Origin: Hedera helix
Lineage: Eukaryota > Streptophyta > Magnoliopsida > Apiales > Araliaceae
Assembly (NCBI GenBank): GCA_947179155.2
Contig: OX359274.1
Coordinates: forward strand, 48,083,564-48,147,563
Length of the DNA: 64,000 nt
Direction: 5' to 3'
Position 1 is the stretch's first letter. Each line of letters begins with the position of its first letter. The notes under the pieces were generated by a model. The model had not been told where the DNA came from, did no database searches, and saw nothing but the letters and a program-made list of their open reading frames with translations. Made by a program: the position numbers and the translations under genes. Shown here piece after piece: positions 15,114-28,348 of the stretch.

Positions 15114-18100
15114 TTATGAGGGGATGTTGAAGTGAAAAAGCCACGATATGATGAATGCAAAAACCATACATGCAAGAAGGAAATTTAGGAAGCGGTGACC
15201 ATTTAAGCATGTTCGAGTCTCTGTAGCCGATGACACTGGTGCTGGGGCTGCATGTGGTGCCGTGGCATTGGTCTCATTCGTCTGCAGCATAGATTCGATA
15301 TCATTTGGGCCAACAACATTGCGAGCAATGGAATTGCAAATTTCACAGGTCCTGAAAATAATGAACTGATTAAAAGAAAAACAACATAAAATATTAAAGA
15401 TATGCAAAAGCTTCCAATTGAGGCCAAGCGGAACAACTAACCATATAATTCTTATAATTGACTGCGTTGTGTTTGTGTTTTAAACACGACTCCTACATCT
15501 TATGCCTCACAACCACCAGCACTTTTGAGAAGGAACAATAACACACTGGGGGGGGGGGGGGGGGGGGGGGGGGAAGAGAGAGCATGTGGTTTTTTTTAAA
15601 TGCTCATCATATATAACTTCTGTAAATTAGTAAAATTGTGCTTTCACGCGAGCAGTTCTAGATAACTTTGGTGTTTACAATGCTTCAAGTTTGACTTTGA
15701 GGTCCTGCCATCCTGGATACACCTCAACTGAACTGAACTCAACCTTAGTCCCAAGCTAGTTGGGGGCTTTGAGGTCCTGTATAAGAATCATAAATCCTAA
15801 AAGTCTAGGAATTCAGTAAACGTCATTATTGTTAATAGCTGCCGAGTTGAACAAAGGACTATAGTCCGATACTCCGATGGTTATCCCCTACCCTCGGTGT
15901 TCAAGAGGTGCTGCATTCAAACCCCCTCCCCAAGTTGAACATAATGAGGTTCAATGGTGTTATTGGTGAAGCCTGATTCGAATTTTAATTTAGAGGTGAT
16001 TATAAAACTACTCAAAAGGTAACTGGGCCCCGTCCAAATCTGGAGGAGTAGTTTTATACTTTTGGGTGAACTAGGGTTACTTATATTGTGTTATATAAAG
16101 AGGAGATCCTGTAATTGTATGATGTACAATTTTTTTAAGAGATAGTGAAACTGTCAACCGCCGACCGTAGATTAGCCCAAACGTTTTGAGTAAATCACGT
16201 AAATTTTGTATTTTGTATGATTGTTTTCTTTCTATTTTTCTCTTTACTATTGTTTTCGCTGCATTGTCATTCTCTAACAAAAGGTACCCTAAAGCGTTGA
16301 GTCATAACACAATATAAAGTTAAAAGAAATTAAGTATACAAGAGAGATGAATACCAAATTACCAAGTAAACTACTATGGGGAAGCTCATTTAGTGCCATG
16401 AAAAATTAATTACAAGCATTTGAAAAAAATATAGAGACTAGGAGCGAAGAGCTAAACTAAAGCATAACTAAAGCATACAAATTAACAGATTAACACATAC
16501 TTTGCAATACTGAATATTTATCATATGTCCATCTGATCTTCATTTCTCACCTGATCTAAAAAAATGAGTCAAATGGGTACAAAGTATGAACAAAATCAAT
16601 TTTACTGGGAAAGAGGGCAATGCCTCAAAATCCTAATAAGCAGAAGATGGAATTTAACTGAACAACTAATTTCATCTCTATATGTAGAATAAGAAATATA
16701 AATATTTGATGCTATCAAGTAAATGAACAACCATGGTCACCCATGAAGCCATGCATTTATTGTAGTGCCTGGGCATCCACGCATATCTGTGATTATGAAT
16801 GCTTTCTTAAATGCCATGTAAAGCACTAAAACCAGTGGAATCCAGATTAGCTCATAAACCATTGGCTTTAACAGATTTGTATATGCCTAGTCGCTCTAAA
16901 ATGAACTATTAGTAAATAAAAGAAGGCTGCTTCATCAACTAAGTGATATTGAATGGAATCATGGTTCAGGTTTATATTATTGCAAAACCAAATTAAAATG
17001 CAAAGTTAAAGCATGACGGGTTGAGACATATCAATTGCACAGATCAAAAGACATTGAAACACGGTTGTCAGGTTCAAATGGACACAAGTAGCAAACGAAT
17101 TTTATGGCAAGTAAACATAAAGAAATACTTAAACCTTGATTAAGCTTATATGAAAAGGTAGCTGTCACTAGATATAGAAAATGACACAGAAAATCTAGAA
17201 TCAGCATATAGCAAATAAAATAGATAAACTGAACTTGCAGTAAGTAATAATCTTTTGCCAGAAAAACTGAATAATATAAGGTTGAGGGGTCAAATCTCTA
17301 CTTCCACAAAGAAAATTGGAATCTCGATGAGCTATAATTTTACTATGCTTAAGAAAAACACAACAGGAAGGGAATCGTCGGTGTATCGTCCTACTGCTTT
17401 ACTATTTTGCTTTACTTTTCCATCATCTCCTTTAATCCACACAAATATTCTTTTCCCTTTACCTTCCACTAAACGTAATTATGTTATCTTCAGCCCTTTA
17501 AAAATATAAAAATAGTACAAAGCATCTATTAAATGAACTGTAATGAAAGATAAATAAGATTCTTATTATTCAGCTAATACCGCGAGAATTGGATTGTAAA
17601 CAAAGCAGACGCACTGAACTGGAACATTCTACCAAAATTTAAACATGCATAATAATGGCTGAAAGATTCAAAAGACTTCCTAAATGCATACCCAACAATT
17701 AATAAAGGCATAAATAATCAATCTATTTATTTTTTTAAGTTTATACAACAATTAAAAAATGAGAAATTTCAGGGTTTTAGTTTTACTCACTTATTTCCCT
17801 TAATCTTGAACCAAGTCTCAGCACAATGCTTATGAGCAGCAGCCAAATCATCCTTACAAGAACAACCCAATTCAATGGCAATCCCAGACTCCTGATTACT
17901 ACCATCCATTTCAAGACTCAGATGGCAAATTCTACAATCTCTCTCCACTTTCGCCAAATGCACCTTTCCTTCATCACCCCCATTTTTCATATCAACCGAA
18001 CAATCCGATTCAGCCATAGATGAAACTCTTTTAGAATCCGAAACTTGCCCAATTTCGGGATCAAAATTATAGTCATCATTTGACCCATCAGCTGTTGAAT

Positions 18101-18233
18101 AGAACTGAGAATAACAAGAACCCTCATCGGCTTCGGAAAAACAGATGCTTTCCTCGTCGTAATCGCTCGCAGCGGAGGAACGGTGGTGACCGCCGCATTC
18201 TAAGTCGTGGTGGGTTATCTCAAGACTCGCCAT
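15114..18233 (-). CDS. RING-CH (MARCH-type) membrane-associated E3 ubiquitin ligase
   Basis: Two exons, 17791-18233 and 15114-15351, are separated by a 2.4 kb intron and join in frame (AA at the end of exon 1, G opening exon 2) to 226 residues. The RINGv finger spans the junction in a C4HC3 pattern: Cys100, Cys103, Cys124, Cys126, His134, Cys137, Cys150 and Cys153. The landmarks are CRICH, ELGCSCKDDL, AHKHCAETWF and CEIC. The N-terminal 90 residues are acidic and low-complexity. A hydrophobic segment at about 202-220 near the C-terminus is a likely membrane anchor. Such proteins recruit E2 enzymes and ubiquitinate membrane proteins; the substrate is unknown. The start at 18233 is the first in-frame ATG. 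Plant homologs are often annotated only as zinc finger (C3HC4-type RING finger) family protein. Confidence 0.9.
15548..15573. repeat. Poly-G tract (26 G)
   Basis: An uninterrupted G run inside the long intron of the RING-CH gene, followed by a short GA run. Its exact length may reflect assembly or sequencing. Confidence 0.9.
15872..15930. repeat. Possible tRNA-derived SINE fragment
   Basis: CCGATGGTTATCCCC, then a spacer, then ATTCAAACCCC recurs at 54831-54880 in the same order. The second motif resembles a Pol III B box. It lies in the intron of the RING-CH gene. It is short and degraded, so the class is tentative. Confidence 0.35.
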
Positions 18234-19750
18234 TTCAAATACCCAGATGAAAAAAATTAAAATTTTTGCACTTCAGTGCATAAACAGAGCAATTAAAGCC
18301 TTCAAGGTAAGAGCTTTAAAAGCTCAATGCCTCAAACAATACTTGAAAACCCACCAACATTGAAATCTTTATATATTGAGGAAAAATTCAAGAATTTAAT
18401 TGAGTGGGTACTGGATTAGGTGACCCTTTCAACTCACCACTTTCATTCATCAAAGAAAAAGACAGGGAGAGCTGCAAGATACAATCTTTATGTACATATA
18501 TAATGTAGAAAGAAAGAGAAAGGCAGAATCATAGACAAGGACAAGAGAGTTAATACTAGAATAATGGTTTTGGTGCAGACAGTGAAAATGGGACATTGAG
18601 GAGAGAGAAAATTAAAGGTGAAGCAGAGTTTCTGTAGGTTTTGGTCGGGGGTCCAGTCCGGTTTACAATCTTCTGTATTTTCACAAAGAACAGAACACAG
18701 ATAGTAGAAAGAGAAGCAACCCAGAGAGAGAGAGTGATGCTTGTACTCAAATAGAGGTGTTGGTGCGGTGGGGTAACTTGGTGCATGTGAAAAAGCACGT
18801 CAGCAATAATACTCCGTCTGATAGTTTTTAAGGCAGATAAGATCCGACGGTGTTTATTTAAAGCTCCATCATTACTTAACAAAAACATGATCATGAATTC
18901 ATGCAATGCAATAATGAAAGTTAACCATAATATTTTATAAAAGAGGAGTTTGTGGTGGAAAATGACATTAGTCTCACAAAAATATGTCACATATTAATAA
19001 ATTATTTTAGTAATTAATTTTATTTAAAAATTATGTTATCATATTTATTAATAATGAAAGTTAAACATATATTTTTTTTGAAAAATATGACATGACTTTT
19101 TCTTAATAGTTTTAAATTTAAAACCCTATTACTATTATGCATAATAAAATGATAGTTACATGATAAGACACGTACGTTACGGGTATAAATTATATAAGAT
19201 AAAATAAAAAATTTATAAATAATTTTTTTAAAAAAAGTAAATTAATATAATTAAATAATAATATAATTAAAATAATAATAATAATAAAAATAAAAAAAAA
19301 AAAAAAAAAAAGAGTAACACAAATTCACCGCTTTATAAGATGGATATCACGGGTTGGAGTTGTGGGTTCCCATTGGCTCTGTTTTTGATGGGATGATAAG
19401 CATAATTAAAGGCCTTGAAAATTCACTAGCAATTAGCAAATGCTAAATTAGGTGATCCATGTGCATCCATACTTAATTTTATTTGTGGAAAAAACAAATT
19501 AATTTATAAATAAGAAAAAAATGACCTTATCTATGTAGAGCCTTCTTTTAAGGAACCAATAATATTATTATATTTTAAGGTATAGTAGGAGCTTAGTTGA
19601 CTTTACTGGGGATTAATTCAAACTTGTGATTCTATAAAATAGAAAGAGATGTAGAGACAGTTGATTGTAAATTAATGGAGAAAATAGAAAAGTGACCTAG
19701 TTTGTGTAGTGCATACAAAAGCAATAAAAGAAAAAATTTGCCATTAATGT

Positions 19751-20098
19751 AAGAAAAATTTAACAATCTTGACAACTCAGATCTCCGACCTCATGAATAT
19801 CATGAAATGAGTATTATCACTCACGTACGATGAAATGAGGTCGGTAACTTTATGTGTTACTAATTTAGTTGTCTAATTATTAGTTTGTCACAATCGCATA
19901 GAAAATGTTTGAACCACAAAATTAATTTAAAGAAAATTTAATAATCTCGATAAATTGAATTCCGATCTTATGAATATCATGAAATGTGTATTATCACTCA
20001 AATATTGTGAGTAGAGGTCGGTAACCTTATGTGTTGCTAATTTAGTCCTCAAATTATGAGTTTATCACAATCACATAAATAATGATTAAACCACAAAA
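19751..20098 (+). repeat. Tandem pair of about 170-180 bp dispersed repeat
   Basis: Copies at 19751-19921 and 19930-20098 share, in order, AAGAAAA..TTTAA.AATCT, ATGAATATCATGAAATG, GTATTATCACTCA, GAGGTCGGTAAC, TTATGTGTT and an ACCACAAA end. A partial third copy is at 8510-8600. The repeat is non-coding. Confidence 0.75.
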
Positions 20099-21954
20099 CC
20101 ATAATATTCAACAGGGAGGAAACCTACGGGTGCCTAAAATTTATAAGGTCCCCCGTCTATCTGTCTATCGGTTCCGACCATCGTGTAGTGTTATTTGACT
20201 ATGGTAAGGTGGACCATCTGATGTCATTGATGTGTAATTAATCGGCTTTGCGTGATCAACATCGAAGCGAACTCCTTCCAAAATTTTTATACAGAAAAAT
20301 AGAAAGTACTTATTAAAATAATGCCTTAAGATACAGAAAAAAATATACATTACTAGGTCTTCAAAATTATGAATACAAATTATTACCACAGTTATTCACA
20401 CACCCTTATAGTGTGTTACTATATATAACAATTAGTTTAAATCCAAATAAATACTGATGCAATCTATTAAAAATAATCGATATAAAATTAATAGACATAT
20501 AAATTATTTTTTAATTATACAAATTTGATAATTAGTTCAAAACATAGTAAGATTAGAATTACTTATTAGATATTTTTTTCTAGGCACAACATTACATGCA
20601 ACTTTAACATTCATACTAATTTGTTATTCTAACTTACAGGTCAATGTATATGTTTATTTTAAGATATCAGAAGTTTGATATATTTTTGTAGGTTATTAAA
20701 TAAATTAAAAGTCTTTGCACAGGTTTTTGACAAGTAAATAGGAATTAAACCAAATGCATTAGAATAAGAATAAGAAAAAAAGATAAGCGATACATATAGC
20801 TTATAAATTTGAAAAGTCATTATTAATAAATTTATGACATGTAAAAAAAAAACAAAAAACCCTTGAACGGTTGAGTTATCAAAAAATAAAAATTTGAAAT
20901 GTCGAGTCAATTTAGGACTAACTAAAATAATCTTGTATTTTAATATTGGTATACTACATAAAAATAACAAAATATTTAGTAGCCATAACAATTCCCTATT
21001 CAAAAACCCATCGAACTTTTCTTAATCAGTCGGAAAAAACACGGTTGAAGTGTTGCCATTCATACTTTCCATATCAACAACTAATCCAATTACACTTAAC
21101 AAACCAAATACACCACCATGTTGCAATTATTAAGGCCTTTTTTTTAAGGATTGTATAGGAGCCAGTACAATCAATAGTGTATACCTCATAGTGGAGGTAG
21201 TTAAAGAGGAGCTGCTACATATATTCGAATGAAGAAGTCTGGATGTACAATTTTAGAACACAATTCCAAACATTGCATGAATCACAACTATTAAAAAATG
21301 AGGTCTGATACGAAAATCCGTGTCAGATTTCACTTTTTAATGGTTGAGATGTATGTAGTTTTTGGTTGTAGTGTTTATAAAGTTGTCATATTCGAATCTG
21401 TGTGCAATGCTTTTCCAGTTTTCCCTCTTCTTCTTTTTGCCTTTGCAGCACAAGGGCTGTTTGGCAACAAAAAAAAACCACCAACCAACTACTGCATAGC
21501 CTTAAGAGGAAAGAGGTTTAGCCTCCACACTCCATACTGTGAGCACATGAACATCTGGGGTCTCCTTGTATCTCACATGGAATGTTTCCAAATATGGCAA
21601 ATATCACCAACAATAATACACCACAATGACAAAAAGTACTCAAGTACTAACTATTCTTTTTACTATTTCCAACTTTAAACGATTCTTGAAACCTTCTTCT
21701 CTTCTGATTTGATTTCTTGAAGAGTGAAGAGTCTCCATCATGAACTGTTTAGCAGCTTCACGATTCTTTGGCACCATCCATATATCTTATAAACAAAAAC
21801 CAAATCTTATACAAACAAACTTCTTTACTGAGCAGTTAGCACCATCAAAGTGGTCTATTTCTGCTTGTTGAGACAACCAACTACCATCCCAACTCCAACA
21901 TCCCCCAGCAAATAATTTTATAAACTAATAATTGAAATATAAAAACATATACTT

Positions 21955-22050
21955 CAACTGGTAAAGCCTGGAATCCTTGAGGTTGCCGGTCAGAGTCCCT
22001 TGGGCTAGGCCGCAAGACTTGCTTTTAACTGGACTAGATAAGTGAGGACA
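21955..22050 (+). repeat. Possible tRNA-like SINE remnant
   Basis: ACTGGTAAAGCCTGG followed by GCCGGTCAGAGTCCC has the spacing and look of decayed Pol III A and B boxes. No target-site duplication or tail was identified, so this is weak. Confidence 0.3.
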
Positions 22051-22764
22051 AAAACCATAAAAGAATCCAAAAATAAAATAAAAATGGGGAATCTTTAGCA
22101 GAACCTAATCCAAATGATATAAAAAACACAACTTTGAGTTATATGGCAAGAGGAAACAGAGCATATGAAATTTTTGAATGGACCGTGGTTCAAGAGAATG
22201 ATTGGACTCAATTTGGGGAAACTCTTGCAAGCTTCACAGTCCTAAAGACTGAAAATGGTGAAAAATTCTCATTTATTAAATTCTGTTTCGTCATTACTAT
22301 AGTATCTAAGTATGGTTTGTATCAACACGAAGCTTCAAATACTTAAAATAATGACAATGCAAAAAGGTTCCTCGATGCCTTTCCACAACAATGAATAAAT
22401 CACAACAAAAACAATAACAATATATAAATCACACAACTAAATTCAACCAAAGAATGGCATCTTCAATTATAATACCCTACTTGACTACTTCCATGACATA
22501 CAATGCTTCTCCCCGGTGACATACATGTAATCTCTGAACTGTTCAATTGATAGGCTACTAAAGAACCTGTTCCATGTATTTTGTCTTTCCATGACCTGTC
22601 AATACGTAATAATGGCAGGTCTCTCATCTCTGCATATTTCTTTATGTCATTTCATGCAAACATTATCAGTAGGTATAAATAGTTATTAAGTTATTTCTCC
22701 AACAACATAACATAGTTTTAACATTTTAGTGGATGATGCAAATGCTAGACAGCCTAGACTTGCA

Positions 22765-25700
22765 TCAACTCAGTCCCGCAGCATTTGATGGTTGGGCAAA
22801 AGGTTCCCTACTTATTGGAGTTGGACGCACATCATTCATCATGCCCATTAATTTATTCTTCCCCTCTTGAAAACGTAAATGAACATTCTTTCTGCTCTCG
22901 TCAAAATAGCCCATTTGCGCATGAGACCCCCTAGACATCATCAACCTGCCAGTTGCATAATCTGGTGCCTTTACACTTCTATTATCTAACCCACTTTTGA
23001 GCCAAGCAATATTGCTTATATCTGTAGCTAATGCAGCCAAGTCATGACTCGGAAAGGATGGAGGCTCTGCATAATCGGCAAACTCAGGTCCTAACAAAGA
23101 ACTTTGAGACATTTTCCCGCTTGGAGTCCCACAGCAACCGTAACCGCATTGGTGGGGCACCAATCGTTCACCATAAGCCCCTTCAAGCAATTTGTTAATC
23201 GCAGCATCTGCTTTTGAGGGCTGAAACACAGGCCCTTGAGAGGAAGCAACCTTTGCGAATGGCAACACAGGTTCTGGGCCATCCAGAGGGTTATAAACTC
23301 TAAATGCGCTAATACGAGCCACAGGGCGGAAAAGAGTAGGTGGATCCTTTGATTCACTACTTAACTGATATTCCATTTGAGCCTTCTCTTCGTTCAGACC
23401 ATCCATTTCGAAAGAGCTGACATCTTTTCCCTCCAAGGACTTGAATGAATTGACATCGCCACATGACAGTGTCTCCTCTGATGATGCTTTAGATTTTTCT
23501 GCACTAACGTCTTCTACCCAATTGCTGGGCTCCGACTTCAACTTGCCAAGTTCAATGCCCCGGCGCCTCAGGGTAGAATTCCAGTGGTTCTTGATAGCAT
23601 TGTCTGTTCTTCCCGGCAAAAGCCTTGCAATTGATGCCCATTTGTTTCCATGGACAGAATGGGCTTGAAGTATGATACGATCTTCTTCATCTGCCACAAA
23701 TTCCATCTTTGTCAGACTCATTTATTCAGAATACCATATTTCTACGTGATACTAATGACCAGTAAATTCTGCAACGAGTAAATGTGAAAAACATGCTGGA
23801 AGTTTTTCGTTGGGCAACAAACCACGAGCAATAGATCATTCCATCATGCTGCAAGCACTAGTGCCGTAGATAATGCATACTATACACATAAACCCAGGCC
23901 AACACACATCATGAGGCAACCAGAAAGAAGAGAAAGTTGACCTTGGCCTTCAAGTAATAGACTACATTTAGAGTGCATATCCTTTATAAAGGCCTTAGCA
24001 AATGGCATCCATCAAAAGATTAACAGGTTAACTATCCGGAGAAGCATTTATGCATATTTGATATAATATACAGCGCATAAATAAAAAGAAGTGGTTTACA
24101 AGCATGCCATGGTAGGATTAGTTTCGGGTTATATGGCAGACATGAATCAATACTGCAATTTCTCTTAGTTCTTACAACGTAGGGCATTTCTCCCATCCTT
24201 TTTGACTTTTCAGAATTTATCTTCTTATAGTCTAAGATCCACAATATATTGAAGATTTAATTATCTTCGAAAACTCCCCATTACATGCTTCATAACTTGG
24301 CCGAGAAAACCAAGGAAGTAATCTGTGCTCGAGACTGTTCTCAAAAAAGTAAAGCAAAATTGAGCTAGAGGTTGATCATATACTGAATAGCAAAGCTCAA
24401 CTTCAGCTACACCCACACATGGTATTTGATGGAGCCAAGCTTGGAAAGACCTAAACTTGATCTATTGATGAAAATTAGTAAGGCAACTCAGTACCGAGCA
24501 AACTGAGGTTCACGTTGCAGAAAGATTGTTAAGGATCCGGCATAGCATAGAAGGGAAACTAATTAAGGTCAAACAGTACGGTTGGCTAGATACAAGAATA
24601 TTAAAGAGGGGCAATATATCCAAGTCCAAAGAAAATTTAGCTAAACAAGCAGCAATCAAATGGTTTCAATTGGATGGGTTCAGGGGCAACTAACTTTTTT
24701 CTTCATTTTTTTGGGCGTCCAAAGGAGGGGTAGACAAACCCCAGGACTAAACAAGAGGGACAACTCTAGGAAGAGAGACACCAGTTTATTCTTCAAAAAT
24801 GATGCCCACAACTGAAGATACCACTATGTTTTTCTAATAAATGGAACCGGCTGTTACTTTGAATCATTCACGCACGGCAATATCTACATTTTCTAATTAT
24901 TCTTGATGATTTGACATCAGTTAAGAAGTTGAACTTCTAGGCAGAATTATGCACACCAATAATGACAAGTGCTGAAAATCCTTTTTTACTTTGGAACGAA
25001 TTTTGTCAATTTTCGGAAAATATAGACTTCAACAATTATCAGACAATATTTTATCACAGATATTCATCGTTAATAACAGTTACAGTTATGATAACAAATT
25101 CCCCTTGTTACAGTGAAGGTAAAACAATCGTTATTAATCAACAATTAACATTGACCTAGAAACGCTGACACATGTCCTCCAAGACATAAAGTGATTGGAT
25201 TTCTAAATCTTTGTTAATTTTCCCTAGTGTCCTCTTTCGATTTGCCTTAAAAATTTAGCTAAACTTCGGCTGGAGACTTTCAAAATTCAGTGCACCAGTC
25301 ACCACATTGGAATTCGACGCCAAGTCATACACTTTAGGGGTTAGTATAAAGCAATGATCTAAACCCCCCATAAACCCAAGTAATTGATAATATAAATTAT
25401 AGAATCCACAATCAGAGAGGGCGTGAAAACACACAATAGAACACATGCAGATATAATTATACCCCTATTATGCAAGATGCATTTAAAATGTGCAAGCTAA
25501 CCCCCAATTTAAATCCCCAAAATATCAGAACCAATTTCCTCCACTATCGGACCATATGATTACATACACATATGTAAAAATAGCAAAAAAGATCAAAAGA
25601 TACAATCTTGAAGCAGAATAAGGAATGATTATACCAGTAAAGGGCTTGCGCTTGACGGCAGGATCAAGCTGATTGCACCACCTCAAACGGCACGACTTTC

Positions 25701-25968
25701 CCGATCTCCCAGGGATTCCTCGGGCGATCAAGCTCCAATTCCTCGCCCCAAAATTGCTCACAAGTCGGCTAAGCACCGCGTCCTCTTCCGGTGACCAGGG
25801 TCCCTTAACTCGGTCGCCGGACTTTTTACCCACGTTGCTGCTGCTTCCGCCGCCATCTCCGGCCGGTGTCACGTCCATATCGCCATCGGCGCCACCGGAA
25901 TCTTCGTCGACGGCGGGATACTCGCCGTCGGCAACGATTGCGTTCGGCATTTCGGTGTCTTTGTCCAT
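22765..25968 (-). CDS. R2R3-MYB transcription factor, MYB1/MYB25/MYB109 type
   Basis: Two exons, 25635-25968 and 22765-23690, are split by a 1.9 kb intron inside the start of R3 (the intron follows the first base of the aspartate codon in KPFTDEED) and encode 419 residues. The acidic glycine-rich N-terminus (1-50) precedes R2 at about 55-103 (WSPEED, RNWSLIAR, SCRLRWCNQLDP) and R3 at about 108-155 (DEEDRIILQAH, NKWASIARLLPGRTDNAIKNHW). R3 has phenylalanine in place of the first tryptophan, as usual. The combination GRSGKSCRLRWCNQLDP and LRRRG is typical of the small subgroup holding Arabidopsis MYB1, MYB25 and MYB109. The C-terminal 260 residues are low-complexity, with the subgroup block RPVARISAFRVYNP. 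It is a nuclear DNA-binding regulator whose targets cannot be inferred here. Confidence 0.93.
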
Positions 25969-27309
25969 ATTGGAGTGAGCTACTACTACTCCTCGGTTAA
26001 CTGCAAAGTGTTCCAGCGAAGACAGCTCAAATATTTTTAAGGGCCTAGTGTCTCGGGCGTTCCATTTTTCCAGTTTTGTTAGGGTGGTTGCTTTGTAATG
26101 ACGACTGTATCCCCTTCCTGTCTATTCAGTATTCACCTGTTTTCTTTTCTGTATTATGTACCAGTAATATTATGAATAAACTATACGCAAAAAAATTATA
26201 AACAAAAGAAAGAGAAAAAATAAGAAACGGGTTTGTCATTAAATATTAAAATTTGATATTTTTATAAATTAATTTAATATTTTCACAAGATTAAATAGGA
26301 CTTATTTATAAAAATATCAATTTTTTAAATATTTTAAATATTTTTATTGATATATAATGCTATTTTTTATACATAATTTTGTGTGTGTAATTTTTAATAG
26401 TATTATTCATTATGTGGACAGTTTACACTTTATAGTAGACTGACTCGACCACTTGTCAAGGTGAAAATCTAAGCAAACCCATTTTAACGAACAAAGCATC
26501 AATTATTTTTTTTTTAAAAACCAAAAAATAAAAAAAATAAAAAAATCAAGAATCAACTGAATTCATATCCATTTGAATGAACTAAGCATCTATTGAGCTT
26601 AATTGAGTATTGATTTGTAGCCTAAGTAACAATTATACATCCAATAATCATAAATAAATTATTATATGGCTTGTTTGAAAATTGTTTTTGTTTATACCTT
26701 CTTTTTTTTTTGTTTTGGAAACCTCAATTTTTGAAAATATAATATAATCTCATAATTAAATACGTTTTTTTTTTCTATATATAGTTAATAACACGAGGAA
26801 AAGTATTTCTAAATGTTGAGTTTTTTTAGAAACCAAGCAATTTTATTTGAAAAAGCTTAATTTTTAAAATACTTTTGAAAGTACTCTTTATGTCGATTCA
26901 AAAAAAATAAAAAAAATTACACTTATATTTATATTCTCACTTTGTTTGTAAAATATTTTTAAATTTACTTATCGGTTTAGTGTTTAAGTTTTTGGTACAA
27001 GTCTTTCATCTAAACTGCAAGCCGCACGAGGTAAAATTTCTGAGAAGCAATATTGGCAAAAGAGAAAAAATAAAGTAAAATAGTTAATGGCATTGGCAGG
27101 AATAAACATGTCATGATATCCTCAAAAAGATCCACCAGACGTTATGCTGGGCTTAATAATCCTCAGGCCCAGTCATTAAATTTTTATTTATAATTTATAA
27201 GGTTTATACCACGCCTGAACACCTTCTTTTTTTTTTTTAATTTTGGGTGCAGTAGAGGCCTAATCGGTCGATTAACTAATTAAAATGGAGTCATTACAAT
27301 CAAAGTCCA

Positions 27310-27712
27310 GTAAATTAAGAGGGTGTTTGTTTAAAATTAAATGAAATAGTTTTAAATATTTAAGTAATTTGAATGAAGTTAAATTTTGAATGAAAAAAGT
27401 TGTTTGATAATTAACATATTTGAAATATCTGAATAATAGATTTTTACTATTTTACCCTTATGAAAAAATTCAAAGTTGTTATAAATTTATTTAATATTAC
27501 TTAATATAATAGTTAATATTTTTTTTAAAATTTAGTTTTTTACTTCATTCAGCTGAGACTTATTCATTCAGCCAAAAAAAACTAAACTTAATCATTCAGC
27601 CTAAAGTACTGACTAATTCAACCACTCAGATTATTTTTATTCAAAATAAATGCACTGAATAACTGATCGATTTAATCATTTAACTCCATTCAGTCTCAAA
27701 TAAACACAACCT
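27310..27712. mobile_element. MITE-like element, GGGTGTTTGTTT termini
   Basis: The left end GGGTGTTTGTTT is mirrored at the right by AAATAAACACAACC. TAAGA occurs at both flanks and may be the target duplication or overlap it. The interior is AT-rich with CATTCAGC-type motifs and has no coding frame. PIF/Harbinger or hAT origin is possible. Confidence 0.55.
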
Positions 27713-27878
27713 AAGATTATTCCATAAAATATCATAAAGAGCTGAATATCTTGCATTTGCCAAAAAAAATCAGCACCTATCACGTTCCGAGGCATACGAA
27801 GTAATTTCCTATAATATTTATTGGATAATCTCCTACTATAAGATTGTCTTTTATGTGTATTTGCTTTTATAATTAGAA

Positions 27879-28020
27879 AAAGTTTATATACACAATATTT
27901 AAATAAAAAAATAAATATTATATTTATTTTAATTATTAAAAAATAAAATATGACACGAATTCAATGTCATACTCTATTTTTCAATGATTAAAATGAAAGT
28001 TATGTACTTTTACTTATTCT
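27879..28020. repeat. AT-rich palindrome, family member 2
   Basis: An inverted repeat with TTTTAATTATTAAAAAATAAAA and its near mirror at about 27975-28000 around a central ACGAATTCAATGTCAT. It is closely similar to 32643-32785. Confidence 0.6.
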
Positions 28021-28348
28021 TATAATTAATGTATTTTAACTACATTTTGCATCGTTCTCCATTATCTTTCTAATTTATTTTACCGTCTTTTACTGTTAAA
28101 TTGGGTTATGTGAGAAAATGTGACTCAATTTTAAGATATTAGTAGTAGGTAATTGAAAAAGATTGAGAAATTAATATAATAAAGCGGAATAATTAATTAT
28201 AAGAGAAAATTTTGTCGACCGATGGAATATGTAAATGCAATCAAAGCAATAAAAACCCCAATCCAAAATAAAATGAACCCAAATCCCTTTATATCTCTCT
28301 CTAACGTATTAGAAGAAATTCCTCATTCATATCAAAGAAGCAACTTGA

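Larger units (their letters stand above)
18234..22764. other. Intergenic region
   Basis: The first 400 bases are the leader and promoter of the minus-strand RING-CH gene. The rest is AT-rich and contains a tandem repeat at 19751-20098, a possible SINE remnant at 21955-22050, and the 3' flank of the MYB gene from about 22400. The small open frames here show no domain or codon pattern that supports a gene. Confidence 0.75.
25969..28348. other. Intergenic region
   Basis: The leader and promoter of the MYB gene (minus strand) lie from 25969 to about 26100. The rest is AT-rich with repeats: a short family shared with 50310-50400 near 26260-26330, a MITE-like unit at 27310-27712, and a palindrome at 27879-28020. 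No gene is seen. Confidence 0.75.

Noticed and set aside
18556..18990. 144-codon open frame on the minus strand upstream of the RING-CH gene
   Set aside because: It lies in the promoter/leader zone, is hydrophobic and low-complexity, and shows no family motif.
21298..21678. 126-codon open frame on the plus strand
   Set aside because: No recognisable domain, intron-like base composition and no homologous signature; likely chance.
22134..22346. 70-codon frame near the MYB 3' flank
   Set aside because: No homolog signature or splice continuity.
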